DNA of 64,000 nt. Origin: Variovorax sp. KK3. GTDB taxonomy: Bacteria > Pseudomonadota > Gammaproteobacteria > Burkholderiales > Burkholderiaceae_C. Location of the stretch: contig NZ_LYVO01000024.1 of NCBI RefSeq assembly GCF_001984055.1, forward strand, positions 1-64,000, written 5' to 3'. Shown piece after piece: positions 1 through 8,869 of this stretch; position 1 is the first letter of the stretch, and each line of letters starts with the position of its first letter. The notes below the pieces were generated by a model, which did not search any database, had not been told where the DNA came from, and was given only the letters and a program-made list of their open reading frames with translations. The translations under genes were made by a program, and so were the position numbers.

Positions 1-586
1 GCGCGCCGCCGAAGGCGGTCTGCGGCCCGGGCTCCTGCTGGGGCGGTCGGCGCTTTGCGCCGACTCCGCTGCGGTGCTCGCCCGAAGGCGGTGCCGCAGA
101 ACTCGCTTCGCGCCCTTCGGCCGCTGCGCTCAGACAGCTGCGGCAAGCTAGACAACGAAGCACGCCTGTCCTTCGGCAGGCGTGCCCGCCCTCGGGCTGC
201 GCTCCTCGCCGCCCCAGAAGTCGCCCGGGCCGCAGACCGCCTTCGGCGGATCAACCGGCAGAGAGTTGCTTGCGCCGAAGGCGGGAGCGGGGCCAGGGGC
301 CGGATACCGACACGACCTACCCCCGCAAAGGCGGCTGCGGGTGTGCCGGCGTCGCGCCTCTGTGGCGCCGAGGAGCGCAGCGAAGCCGGCCTGCACGCCT
401 GCCGAAGGACAGGCGTGCTTCGTGATCTGACTTGCCGCAGCTGTCTGAGCGCAGCGGCCGAAGGGCGCGTAGCGAGTTCTGCGGCAGGCCGGCTTCGCGA
501 GCACCGCAGGGAAGCCGAAGCGAAGCGCAGGCCGCCACAGTGAAGCGATGCCGGCACACCCGCAGCCGCCTTTGCAGCGCGCAGGC
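1..586. repeat. Non-coding region of nested inverted repeats
   Basis: No believable gene is seen here. At least three inverted-repeat pairs occur. Positions 6-31 pair perfectly with 224-249 (26 bp). Positions 92-184 pair with about 393-486 (about 93 bp with a few mismatches). Positions 325-355 pair with 545-575 (30 of 31 bp). The open frames across the stretch are low-complexity Ala/Arg/Cys-rich translations present on both strands, as expected from GC-rich repeats. The block ends at the stop codon of the MarR gene at 587 and could fold into a very stable structure in its 3' untranslated region. It may belong to a dispersed repeat family, but that cannot be tested inside this window. Confidence 0.75.
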
Positions 587-1060
587 TTATCTAGCCCGCC
601 CCCAAGCTTCCTCTTCTTCAATCAACGCCAACGCCCGAGCCTTCAGCTTGCGCAAGGCAGCCACCAGTTGCTCCGCCTCGCCTTCATCGAGCACAGAACG
701 AAACGCACGGTCCCGCGACCGAGCCGCACGCGCGAGGCCTTTGATCTTCACGCGCCCTTCGTCGCTCAGCGACAGTTGGGCCGAGCGCGCATCGCTGCTG
801 TGTGCGCTGCGTTCCACCATGCCGCGCTCGACCAGGCCGCTGACGATGCGGCTGATCTGCGCCTTGTCGGTGCTCGAATAGTCGGTGAGGGCGCGCAGCG
901 TCACGGGCTGCAGATGCTCGATGAGCGCCAGCGTGCGCCATTCCATCAGGCTCACATCGTGCTCGCGCCGGAAGCGCAGCGCGGCGCTGCGCCGAAGCAC
1001 GTCGGAGGTGCTGTTGACCTCGTAGCTCAAGAGCGGCAGAAAGGCGGGCGCGGCTGGCAT
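587..1060 (-). CDS. MarR-family transcriptional regulator
   Basis: A 157-residue protein of typical MarR length. The winged helix-turn-helix lies at about residues 35-110. It has the family pattern of a recognition-helix region around STDKAQISRIVSGLVERG and a wing containing SSDARSAQLSLSDEG. It should bind DNA as a dimer and respond to a small ligand or an oxidant. The ATG at 1060 was chosen; the open frame runs further upstream but there overlaps the hydrolase gene in another frame. It lies 5 bp after the S-formylglutathione hydrolase gene and is therefore probably cotranscribed with the formaldehyde genes and may control them. The ligand is unknown. Confidence 0.85.
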   Translation of the reverse strand: MPAAPAFLPLLSYEVNSTSDVLRRSAALRFRREHDVSLMEWRTLALIEHLQPVTLRALTDYSSTDKAQISRIVSGLVERGMVERSAHSSDARSAQLSLSDEGRVKIKGLARAARSRDRAFRSVLDEGEAEQLVAALRKLKARALALIEEEEAWGRAR

Positions 1061-1065
1061 GCGCC

Positions 1066-1923
1066 TCAGCCCTTCAGGACGGCCGCGTGATGCGCCACGT
1101 GGTCCGCCACGAAGCTTTGCACGAAGTAGTAGCCGTGGTCGTAGCCCTCTTGGCGGCGCAGCACCAGCGGCTGGCCGGCTGCGCGGCAGGCCGCTTCGAG
1201 GCGGTGCGGATGCAGCTGCTCGGCCAGGAATTTGTCGGCCAGGCCTTGGTCGACGAGGATGCCCTCGGGGTAGGGCGCTGCAGTCTGCGACTGCATCAAC
1301 GCGCTGGCGTCGTGCGCGAGCCAAGCCTCTCGGTCTGCACCGAGGTAGCCACCGAAGGCTTTCTCTCCCCACGGGCATTCGGTGGGTGCGCAGATCGGCG
1401 CGAAGGCCGACAGCGAGCGGAAGCGGCCGGGATGGCGCAGCGCCAGCGTCAGCGCGCCGTGGCCGCCCATCGAGTGGCCGAAGATGCCGAGGCGATGCAA
1501 GTCGATGGGGAAGCGCTGGCCCAGGAGCGGCAGAAGCTCCGTCACGATCCAGCTTTCCATGCGCCAGTGCGTGGCCCAGGGCTCCTGCGTGGCGTCGAGG
1601 TAGAAGCCGGCGCCAACGCCGAAATCCCAGCTGTCGCTCTCGCCCGGCACGTTCGCGCCGCGCGGGCTGGTGTCGGGCGCGATCAGGGCCAGGCCGTGCT
1701 CGGCCGCGAGGCGCTGGGCGCCTGCCTTGACCATGAAGGTCTCTTCGTTGCAGGTCAGGCCCGCCAGGTACAGCAGCGCCGGCACAGGGCCCTGCGCAAC
1801 CTGCGGGGGCAGGTACACCGAAAAGCGCATCGGCAACCCGATCTCGCGCGACGCATGTTCGAAGAAGCCTTGGGTGCCGCCGAAGCAGCCGTGTTCGGAG
1901 AGGGTCTTGATGTCGGGATTCAT
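1066..1923 (-). CDS. fghA: S-formylglutathione hydrolase
   Basis: A 285-residue esterase-D family alpha/beta hydrolase of normal length. It hydrolyses S-formylglutathione to formate and glutathione, the second step of glutathione-dependent formaldehyde oxidation in the cytoplasm. Visible signatures are the N-terminal GCFGGTQGF, the glycine-rich YLAGLTC segment, the nucleophile elbow GHSMGGHGA with the catalytic serine near residue 148, and the C-terminal GYDHGYYF with the catalytic histidine. Its ATG overlaps the stop codon of the upstream hydrolase (ATGA), which indicates translational coupling. It shares the operon with the matching dehydrogenase frmA. Function is confident from family motifs and context. 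Confidence 0.93.
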   Translation of the reverse strand: MNPDIKTLSEHGCFGGTQGFFEHASREIGLPMRFSVYLPPQVAQGPVPALLYLAGLTCNEETFMVKAGAQRLAAEHGLALIAPDTSPRGANVPGESDSWDFGVGAGFYLDATQEPWATHWRMESWIVTELLPLLGQRFPIDLHRLGIFGHSMGGHGALTLALRHPGRFRSLSAFAPICAPTECPWGEKAFGGYLGADREAWLAHDASALMQSQTAAPYPEGILVDQGLADKFLAEQLHPHRLEAACRAAGQPLVLRRQEGYDHGYYFVQSFVADHVAHHAAVLKG

Positions 1924-2840
1924 GGTCCGGGGAACGCGAGTTCGGCCAGTTCGAGCACCGCATCGGCGAAGGCCTGCGGTTTTTCCTGGGGAAGATTGTG
2001 GCCGGCGCCTGGCACCACGCGGTGCTGGTGCGGGCCGGTGAAACGGGGCGCGTGCGCGGCGCTGCCACCGATCGGCATCACGCCGTCGTCGGCCCCGTCG
2101 AAGGTGATGGCCGGCACGCCGATGGGCGGCTGCGCGGCCAGGCGGCGCTCGATGTCGTCGTAGGCCGGGTCGCCCGGCACCAGCGCGTAGCGATGGCGGT
2201 ACGAGTGGATCACCACGTCGACGAAGTCGGGGTTGTCGAAGGCCGCGGCACTGCGCTCGAAGCTCGCGTGGTCGAAGGCCCAGGTGGGCGACCACAGTTT
2301 CCACAGCAGCTCGCACAGCGCACGACGGTCCTGCGTCAGCCCGGCGCGGCCGCGCTCGCTGTGAAAGTAGTACTGGTACCAGTAGCGCAGCTCGTTCTCG
2401 GGCGCCGCCGGCTTCGACGAGGCCGCGATGTCCTGGATGTTGTAGCTGTTGAGCGAGACCAGCCCCGCGCATCGTTCCGGCCACAGCGCCGCCACGATGC
2501 AGCAGGCGCGCCCGCCCCAGTCGTAGCCCGCGAGCACCGCGCGCGGAATCGCCAGCGCATCGAGCAGTGCGAGCAGGTCGGCACCGAAGGCGGCTTGCTG
2601 GCCGGAGCGCGGCGTGCCCGCATCGAGAAAGCGCGTGCTGCCGTAGCCGCGCATGCAGGGCACGATGACCCGGCAGCCGCGCGCCGCGAGCAGCGGCGCC
2701 ACCTCTCCATAGGCATGGATGTCGTAGGGAAAGCCGTGCATCAACAGCACGGGCGGCCCGTCGGCCGGGCCGCTCTCGTGGTAGCCCACGTCCAGCACGC
2801 CGGCGCGGACCTGGCGCAGCGGCGTCATGGTCGTGGCCAC
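1920..2840 (-). CDS. Alpha/beta hydrolase, epoxide-hydrolase-like
   Basis: A 306-residue cytoplasmic alpha/beta-fold hydrolase. It shows the oxyanion motif HGFP near residue 35, a nucleophile elbow GYDWGG with aspartate as the likely nucleophile, and a late PGAGHNLP segment supplying the catalytic histidine. Asp in the elbow is the mark of epoxide hydrolases and haloacid or haloalkane dehalogenases rather than serine esterases. The GTG start at 2840 has a GAGG ribosome site 8 bases upstream; an ATG four codons later (2828) is the alternative. It sits between frmA and fghA, an unusual addition to a formaldehyde operon. The substrate is unknown. Confidence 0.8.
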   Translation of the reverse strand: MATTMTPLRQVRAGVLDVGYHESGPADGPPVLLMHGFPYDIHAYGEVAPLLAARGCRVIVPCMRGYGSTRFLDAGTPRSGQQAAFGADLLALLDALAIPRAVLAGYDWGGRACCIVAALWPERCAGLVSLNSYNIQDIAASSKPAAPENELRYWYQYYFHSERGRAGLTQDRRALCELLWKLWSPTWAFDHASFERSAAAFDNPDFVDVVIHSYRHRYALVPGDPAYDDIERRLAAQPPIGVPAITFDGADDGVMPIGGSAAHAPRFTGPHQHRVVPGAGHNLPQEKPQAFADAVLELAELAFPGP

Positions 2841-2850
2841 CGCCGACGCC

Positions 2851-3957
<1,107 letters not shown>

Positions 3958-3979
3958 GGGGGATGGCAGGGAGTGAAAG

Positions 3980-3999
3980 GCGCGGAGAGGGTTCCGCGC
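3980..3999 (-). terminator. Hairpin between the fucose-type and formaldehyde operons
   Basis: A perfect 7-bp inverted repeat (GCGCGGA, 6-nt loop, TCCGCGC) lies directly after the stop codon of the minus-strand lactonase gene. On the minus strand it is followed by CCTTTCAC, a weak U-tract. It may end or dampen transcription between the two operons; it is not a strong intrinsic terminator. Confidence 0.4.
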
Positions 4000-4000
4000 A

Positions 4001-4846
4001 TCACTTTATGCCATAGAACGCGGCGGCATTCGTGCCGCGGATGGCGGCCTGTGCATCGATGGGCAACGCATCGAGCAGCGTGTCGGCCACGGCAATCCAT
4101 TGCCGGTAGTCGCCGGCGAGCTCGAGCACTGGCCAGTCGCTGCCCCACATCAGGCGCGTGGGGCCGAAGTGCATCACCAGGTGGTCGACCCAGGGGCGAA
4201 GGCGCGCGGCGTCCCAGCCGGGGCCGGCCTCGTTGGCCAGGCCCGAGAGTTTGCAGAGCACGTGCGTCTCGGCGGCGAAGCGCGCCATCTGCGACGCCCA
4301 GGGCTCGAACTGCGCGTTCGCGATGTCGGGCTTGGCCGCGTGGTCGATGACCATCGGCAGCCGCGGATGCGCACGCGCGAAGCGGAAGGCGGCGTCGAGC
4401 TGATGCGGCTTGATCAGGAGGTCCAGCCGCAGGCCGGCCTCGGTCATCGCATCGACGGCCGGTTGCACGGCAGGGCGAAGGATCCATTCCGGATCGGCGA
4501 TGTCCTGCAGCATCGGGCGCAGGCCCTTCAGCAGCGGCTCTTGCGCGAGCCGGCGGATGCGCGCGGGCGCATCGGCCGGCTCGAAGTCGGCCCAGCCGAC
4601 CACTGCGCGCACGCCGCTGTCGGGCTGCGCCGCCAGCACGAGCAGCCGCCAGGTCTCCGCCTCGCTGGGCGCGGCCTGCACGAGCACGGTGCCGTCGATG
4701 CCGGCTTCGGCCAGCAGGGGTGCAAGGTCGGCCGGGCCGTAGTCGCGGTAGATCGGCCGCAGCGCGGGCGTGTCCTGCAGCCAGCCGTAGTCCTGGTGCG
4801 CGGTCGACCAGTAGTGCTGGTGCGCATCGATGCGCAGCGCGGCCAC
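4001..4846 (-). CDS. Amidohydrolase-2 family sugar lactonase (L-fuconolactonase-like)
   Basis: A 281-residue protein of the COG3618 amidohydrolase family. The metal-binding IDAHQHYW motif is at the N-terminus and LMWGSDWP with the metal-ligand aspartate is near residue 250. Characterised relatives hydrolyse L-fucono-, L-galactono- or L-rhamnono-lactones. The GTG start at 4846 has AGGAG 8 bases upstream, and the upstream gene ends 3 bases before it. It follows an aldo/keto reductase and a FucU/RbsD mutarotase, so the three form the first steps of an oxidative L-fucose-type route (beta-pyranose, lactone, aldonate). The exact sugar is inferred from context. Confidence 0.8.
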   Translation of the reverse strand: MAALRIDAHQHYWSTAHQDYGWLQDTPALRPIYRDYGPADLAPLLAEAGIDGTVLVQAAPSEAETWRLLVLAAQPDSGVRAVVGWADFEPADAPARIRRLAQEPLLKGLRPMLQDIADPEWILRPAVQPAVDAMTEAGLRLDLLIKPHQLDAAFRFARAHPRLPMVIDHAAKPDIANAQFEPWASQMARFAAETHVLCKLSGLANEAGPGWDAARLRPWVDHLVMHFGPTRLMWGSDWPVLELAGDYRQWIAVADTLLDALPIDAQAAIRGTNAAAFYGIK

Positions 4847-4848
4847 GG

Positions 4849-5823
4849 TCAGCGCTCCTGGGCCAGCGCGTCCCACAGCGCATGTGGGATGGGCGTGCGC
4901 GCCAGTGCGACGCTCTGGGCGATCTCTTCGGCGCTGCGTGCGCCGACCACCACCGCGGCGGCGGCGGGGCAGTCCAGCGCGAAGCGCAGCGCGGCGGCCG
5001 GCAGCGCGACGCCGAAGCCGGCGCACATGGCCGCGATGCGCTCGACGTGCGCGCGCACGGCCTCCGGTGCGGGCCGGTAGTGAAAGTGCGCACCGGGCGT
5101 CGCCCCGCTGGCGAGGATGCCGGAGTTGAAGACGCCGGCCAGGATGAGCTTCACTCCCCGCGCCACGCACAGCGGCACCAGCTCGCGCCCGGCCGAATCG
5201 TCGAGCAGCGTATAGCGGCCGGCGAGCATCATGCAGTCGAAGTCGCCGGCGGCCAGCGCGTCGCGGCAGACCTCCCATTCGTTCACGCCGATGCCGATGG
5301 CGCCGACCACGCCTTCGCCGCGCAGGCGATCGAGCGCACGGTAGGCGCCGTCCATCGCTTCGCGAAAGCGCGCGGGCTGCGCCTCGGCGCCGTGCGTGTG
5401 GCGGTCGATGTCGTGGATGAGTGCGATGTCGATGCGCGACAGGCCCAGGCGCTCCAGGCTCTGCTCGATGGAGCGCAGCGCGCCATCGTGGCTGTAGTCG
5501 AAGCGCGGCGCCAGGGGCAAGCCGCGCACGTAGCCGTCGCGCTCGACGGGCGGTGCGGGGTCGGGGCTCAGCAGGCGGCCGACCTTGGTGGAGAGCACGA
5601 AGTCGTCGCGGGGCTTGCGGCGCAGCACCTGGCCCAGGCGCTGTTCGCTGAGGCCGTGGCCGTAGAGCGGTGCGGTGTCGAAGTAGCGCAGGCCGAGGCG
5701 CCAGGCTTCCTCGACGGTGCGCCCGGCTTCGTCGTCGTCGAGCGGCGCGTAGAGGTTGCCGAGCGGCGCGCCGCCCAGCCCGAGCGGGCCGATGCGCGAC
5801 AGCAGATGCGCGGCTGCACTCAT
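4849..5823 (-). CDS. Aldo/keto reductase, L-fucose (D-threo-aldose) dehydrogenase-like
   Basis: A 324-residue TIM-barrel aldo/keto reductase. The catalytic tetrad is visible: Asp and Tyr in YFDTAPLYGHG, Lys in STKVGR, and His in ALIHDIDRH. The IGVNEW and MLAGRYTLLD segments match the D-threo-aldose 1-dehydrogenase group, which oxidises L-fucose with NAD(P) to the lactone. The ATG at 5823 overlaps the stop codon of the mutarotase gene (TGATG); a TTG one codon earlier exists but is less likely. Its position between a mutarotase and a lactonase supports oxidation of an L-fucose-like sugar rather than a general reductase role. Confidence 0.82.
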   Translation of the reverse strand: MSAAAHLLSRIGPLGLGGAPLGNLYAPLDDDEAGRTVEEAWRLGLRYFDTAPLYGHGLSEQRLGQVLRRKPRDDFVLSTKVGRLLSPDPAPPVERDGYVRGLPLAPRFDYSHDGALRSIEQSLERLGLSRIDIALIHDIDRHTHGAEAQPARFREAMDGAYRALDRLRGEGVVGAIGIGVNEWEVCRDALAAGDFDCMMLAGRYTLLDDSAGRELVPLCVARGVKLILAGVFNSGILASGATPGAHFHYRPAPEAVRAHVERIAAMCAGFGVALPAAALRFALDCPAAAAVVVGARSAEEIAQSVALARTPIPHALWDALAQER

Positions 5824-6266
5824 CAATGCGGCCCCTCGGGGCGGACCACGCCCTTGCGCAGCAGCACGTTGCCGTAGAGGCGGGTCTCTGCGGTCTGCAC
5901 GACGGCGAAGGCTTCGCGCGCGCGTGCATAGAAGTGCTCGCGCGGCAGCGGCTCGACGACCAGCGGCCGCGCTTCAAAGCCTTCCGCGAGGCGCTGGAAC
6001 GCCTGCACCACCGGCGGCAACGTGTCGGGCGCATCGACCACGGCCATGCTGGCGATCGGCGATTCCACGAAGTCGTCCAGCGGCAGCAGGCTCAGCACCG
6101 CGGCCAGCACCTGCGTGGCGTCGGCGCCATCGACACGCACCAGCCGGCGCGCGCAGGCGGCGCCGGGAAAGTTGGCATCGACGATGGCCAGTTCGTCGCC
6201 ATGGCCCATCGCGGCCAGGGCGTGCAGCAGGTCGGGGCCGAGCAGCGGGTCGAGGGTCTTGAGCAT
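5823..6266 (-). CDS. fucU: RbsD/FucU family sugar mutarotase
   Basis: A 147-residue protein of the FucU/RbsD family, which interconverts sugar anomers so that the following dehydrogenase receives the right one. Family marks are the N-terminal LLHALAAMGHGDELAIVDANFP, whose core GHGDELAIVDANFP carries the catalytic His and Asp, and the C-terminal RLYGNVLLRKGVV. FucU (fucose) fits better than RbsD (ribose) because the next two genes look like L-fucose dehydrogenase and fuconolactonase. It lies 21 bp after the transporter binding-protein gene, so it is probably cotranscribed with the transporter. Confidence 0.85.
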   Translation of the reverse strand: MLKTLDPLLGPDLLHALAAMGHGDELAIVDANFPGAACARRLVRVDGADATQVLAAVLSLLPLDDFVESPIASMAVVDAPDTLPPVVQAFQRLAEGFEARPLVVEPLPREHFYARAREAFAVVQTAETRLYGNVLLRKGVVRPEGPH

Positions 6267-6287
6267 GGGGTGGCGGCCGTGTGCGGA

Positions 6288-7850
6288 TCAGGGTGCCTTG
6301 CGGATGTTCCAGTACACCGGCACCGCCGCGTTGAGCACGCCGTCGAGCTTGCCCGAATAAGCGCGCACCAGCGACATCTGGCCGAGCGGCACGTAGGGCA
6401 CGGTTTCGAGCGCGCGGGCCTGCACGGCGGCGGCGATCTCCTTGCGCTTGGCCAGGTCGGGCGCCACCGCGAACTGGTCACGCAGCTTCTCGACCTGCTC
6501 GTCGCATGGCCAGCCGAACCAGGCCTTGTCGCAGTTGGAGCGCAGGCCCAGGTGGCCCAGCGGGTCCATCATGTCGGCGCCGGTGGGGGCCGAGATGAAG
6601 AGCGACCAGCCGCCTTGCGCCGGCGGGTTCTTGCTGGTGCGGCGCGCGGTGAGCGTGCCCCAGTCCATCGACTGCGCATCGACCTTGAGGCCGGCGTCAC
6701 GCATCACCTGCTCGGCCACCAGGCTCAGCACGTTGGTCAGGCCCTCGTTGCCGTGCAGCACCACCACCGGCTCGCCCTTGTAGCCGCTGTCCTTGATGAG
6801 CTGCTTCGCTTTCGCCATGTCGGGCTTGGGCCAGCCGGCAGCGGTGTAGTACGGCGAGCCGCACATATAGAAGGAGCCGCAGACCTTGTAGAGCTTCGGG
6901 TCGTCGACCGCCGCGCGCAGGAAGGTCTCCTGGTCGATCATCGTCAACACGGCCTGCCGCACCTTCGGGTTGTCGAAGGGCGGCTGCGTGGTGTTCATGC
7001 GGAACACGGCCTGCACGCCGAGCGAATCCTGCGGCGCCACCTTCACGTTCTTCGCACTCGCCAGGCCCTTGAGCATGTCGGCCGGCACTTCTTCGAAGAT
7101 GTCGAGCTCGCCGGCCTGCACGGCGTTGACGGCGCTCTGCGGGTCGGGCATGTAGAGCCATTCCACGCGGTCGACCAATGCGCGCTTGGCGCCGGCCAAA
7201 CCGCTGGGTTCGTCCTTGCGCGGCACGTAGCCGGGGTTCTTGACGTAGACGATCTTCGAACCGGGCACCCATTCCTCCTTCTTCATGATGAAGGGGCCGG
7301 AGCCGGTGGCGTCGGTGATAGGCGTGGTGGCCGGCGTCTTCGCGATGCGCTCCGGCATGATGAAAGGCACGTTCGAGCTCGGCTTGCCGAGCGCATCGAG
7401 CACCAGGCCCCAGGGCTCGCGCAGCTTCAGGCGCACCGTCTTCGGATCGACCGCCACCAGCTCGGCCGTGCGGCTCGCCAGCTGCTGGCCCAGCCCGTCG
7501 CGCTGGCCCCAGCGCTGCAGCGACGCGACCACGTCGGCCGAGGTGACGGCGCCGCCGTCGCTGAACTTGAGGCCCTCGCGCAGCACGAATGTGTACGTCA
7601 GGCCGTCGGGGCTGGCGGTATGGCTCTCGAGCATCTGCGGCTTGATCTGCAGCTTGTCGTCGAGCGCGAACAGCGTGTCGTAGACCATGTAGCCGTGGTT
7701 GCGCGCCATGTAGTCGGAGTTGACGATGGGGTCGATGCCCTTGAGGTCGCCGAAAGGCCGCACGCGTAGCGTGCCCTGGGCATGGGCGCCGGCGACGGCG
7801 GCGAGCAGCAGCGCGGCGGCGAGCACGCGCGGACGGAACGAGCGGGGCAT
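6288..7850 (-). CDS. ABC transporter family 5 (Dpp/Opp-type) substrate-binding protein
   Basis: A periplasmic solute-binding protein of about 520 residues, the usual size for the peptide/nickel/opine family. A cleavable signal peptide covers residues 1 to about 25 (hydrophobic LAAALLLAAVAGAHA ending AHA-Q). Family marks include YTFVLREGLKFSDG and the late VPLGQMSLVRAYS. The ATG at 7850 is preferred because GGAG lies 6 bases upstream; an ATG at 7865 overlaps the ATPase stop codon. Family 5 proteins bind peptides but also opines and some oligosaccharides. The sugar genes directly downstream suggest a glycoside, while the amidase beside the divergent LacI gene leaves an amide or peptide cargo possible. 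Confidence 0.88.
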   Translation of the reverse strand: MPRSFRPRVLAAALLLAAVAGAHAQGTLRVRPFGDLKGIDPIVNSDYMARNHGYMVYDTLFALDDKLQIKPQMLESHTASPDGLTYTFVLREGLKFSDGGAVTSADVVASLQRWGQRDGLGQQLASRTAELVAVDPKTVRLKLREPWGLVLDALGKPSSNVPFIMPERIAKTPATTPITDATGSGPFIMKKEEWVPGSKIVYVKNPGYVPRKDEPSGLAGAKRALVDRVEWLYMPDPQSAVNAVQAGELDIFEEVPADMLKGLASAKNVKVAPQDSLGVQAVFRMNTTQPPFDNPKVRQAVLTMIDQETFLRAAVDDPKLYKVCGSFYMCGSPYYTAAGWPKPDMAKAKQLIKDSGYKGEPVVVLHGNEGLTNVLSLVAEQVMRDAGLKVDAQSMDWGTLTARRTSKNPPAQGGWSLFISAPTGADMMDPLGHLGLRSNCDKAWFGWPCDEQVEKLRDQFAVAPDLAKRKEIAAAVQARALETVPYVPLGQMSLVRAYSGKLDGVLNAAVPVYWNIRKAP

Positions 7851-7861
7851 GGTGGTCTCCT

Positions 7862-8869
7862 TCATGGTTGTGGCGCGGTCGAATCAGAAGCGGGGGAGCC
7901 CGCCACCGCGTGGCAGGCGACGAAATGCGCGGGCTCGATCTCGCGCAGGGCGGGCTCTTCGGCCGCGCAGCGCGCATGGGCCAGCGGGCAGCGGGTTCGG
8001 AAGCGGCAACCGCCCGGCAGCGCCGCGGCGCTGGGCACGTCGCCTTCGAGCAGCACGTGCTGGCGGCGCCTGCGCGGATCGATGGCGGGCACCGAGGCCA
8101 GCAGCGCTTCGGCGTACGGATGCAGCGGCCGCGCGAAGAAGGCCTGGCGCGGCGCACGCTCGACGATCACGCCGAGGTACATCACGGCGACCTCGTCTGC
8201 GATGTACTCGACCACGCCCAGGTCGTGGCTCACGAACAGGTAGGCCAGGCCGCGCTCGCGCTGCAGGTCGCGCAGCAGGTTCAGCACCTGGGCCTGCACC
8301 GACACGTCGAGCGCGGAGACCGGCTCGTCCGCGACGATCAACGCCGGCGACAGGGCCAGCGCGCGGGCGATGCCCAGGCGCTGCTTCTGCCCGCCGGAGA
8401 ACTCGTGCGGATAGCGCGACTGCATGGCCACCGGCAGGCCGACGCGTTCGAGCAGTTCGCGCGCCTGGCGCTCGCGCCCGGCGCGGTCGCCCAGGCCGTA
8501 GTTGCGCAGCGGCTCGGCCACGATGTCGAGCGCGCGCATGCGCGGGTGCAGCGACGCGGCCGGGTCCTGGAACACCATCTGCATCTGCCGCCACACGCGG
8601 CGCAGCGCCGCGCTGCTGCGCGCGTCGACCGCCTCGCCGGCCACGCGCACCTCGCCCTCGCTCGGCGGCAGTAGCTGCATGACGAGGTTGGCGACGGTCG
8701 ACTTGCCGCAGCCACTTTCGCCGACCAGGGCCAGCGTCTGGCCGCGGCGCACCTGGAAGGAGATGCCGTCCACCGCGCGCAGTTCGCGTCGCGCGCGGCC
8801 CCAGCCGCCGTCCATCTGAAAGCGCTTGGCGAGGTCGCGCACGTCCAGCAGAGGAGCCTCAGTCTGCAT
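7862..8869 (-). CDS. ABC transporter ATP-binding protein, DppF/OppF type
   Basis: A 335-residue ATPase subunit. The Walker A GESGCGKST is near residue 45, the ABC signature FSGGQKQR near 152, and Walker B LIVADEPVSALD just after. The C-terminal oligopeptide-transporter extension carries the CRFRTRCPLAHARC cysteine cluster typical of DppF/OppF, which in some relatives holds an iron-sulphur cluster. The ATG at 8869 overlaps the end of the preceding ATPase gene by 11 bp. It powers import of the family-5 substrate together with the sister ATPase and two permeases. Confidence 0.92.
   Translation of the reverse strand: MQTEAPLLDVRDLAKRFQMDGGWGRARRELRAVDGISFQVRRGQTLALVGESGCGKSTVANLVMQLLPPSEGEVRVAGEAVDARSSAALRRVWRQMQMVFQDPAASLHPRMRALDIVAEPLRNYGLGDRAGRERQARELLERVGLPVAMQSRYPHEFSGGQKQRLGIARALALSPALIVADEPVSALDVSVQAQVLNLLRDLQRERGLAYLFVSHDLGVVEYIADEVAVMYLGVIVERAPRQAFFARPLHPYAEALLASVPAIDPRRRRQHVLLEGDVPSAAALPGGCRFRTRCPLAHARCAAEEPALREIEPAHFVACHAVAGSPASDSTAPQP

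Noticed and set aside
55-543. Open frames on both strands in the first 600 bases
   Set aside because: They are low-complexity Ala/Arg-rich translations of inverted repeats, with no family motif and no ribosome site.
5670-7769. Long plus-strand frame opposite the transporter binding-protein gene
   Set aside because: It is His/Arg/Val-rich, typical of the antisense frame of a high-GC gene; the minus-strand gene has clear family features.
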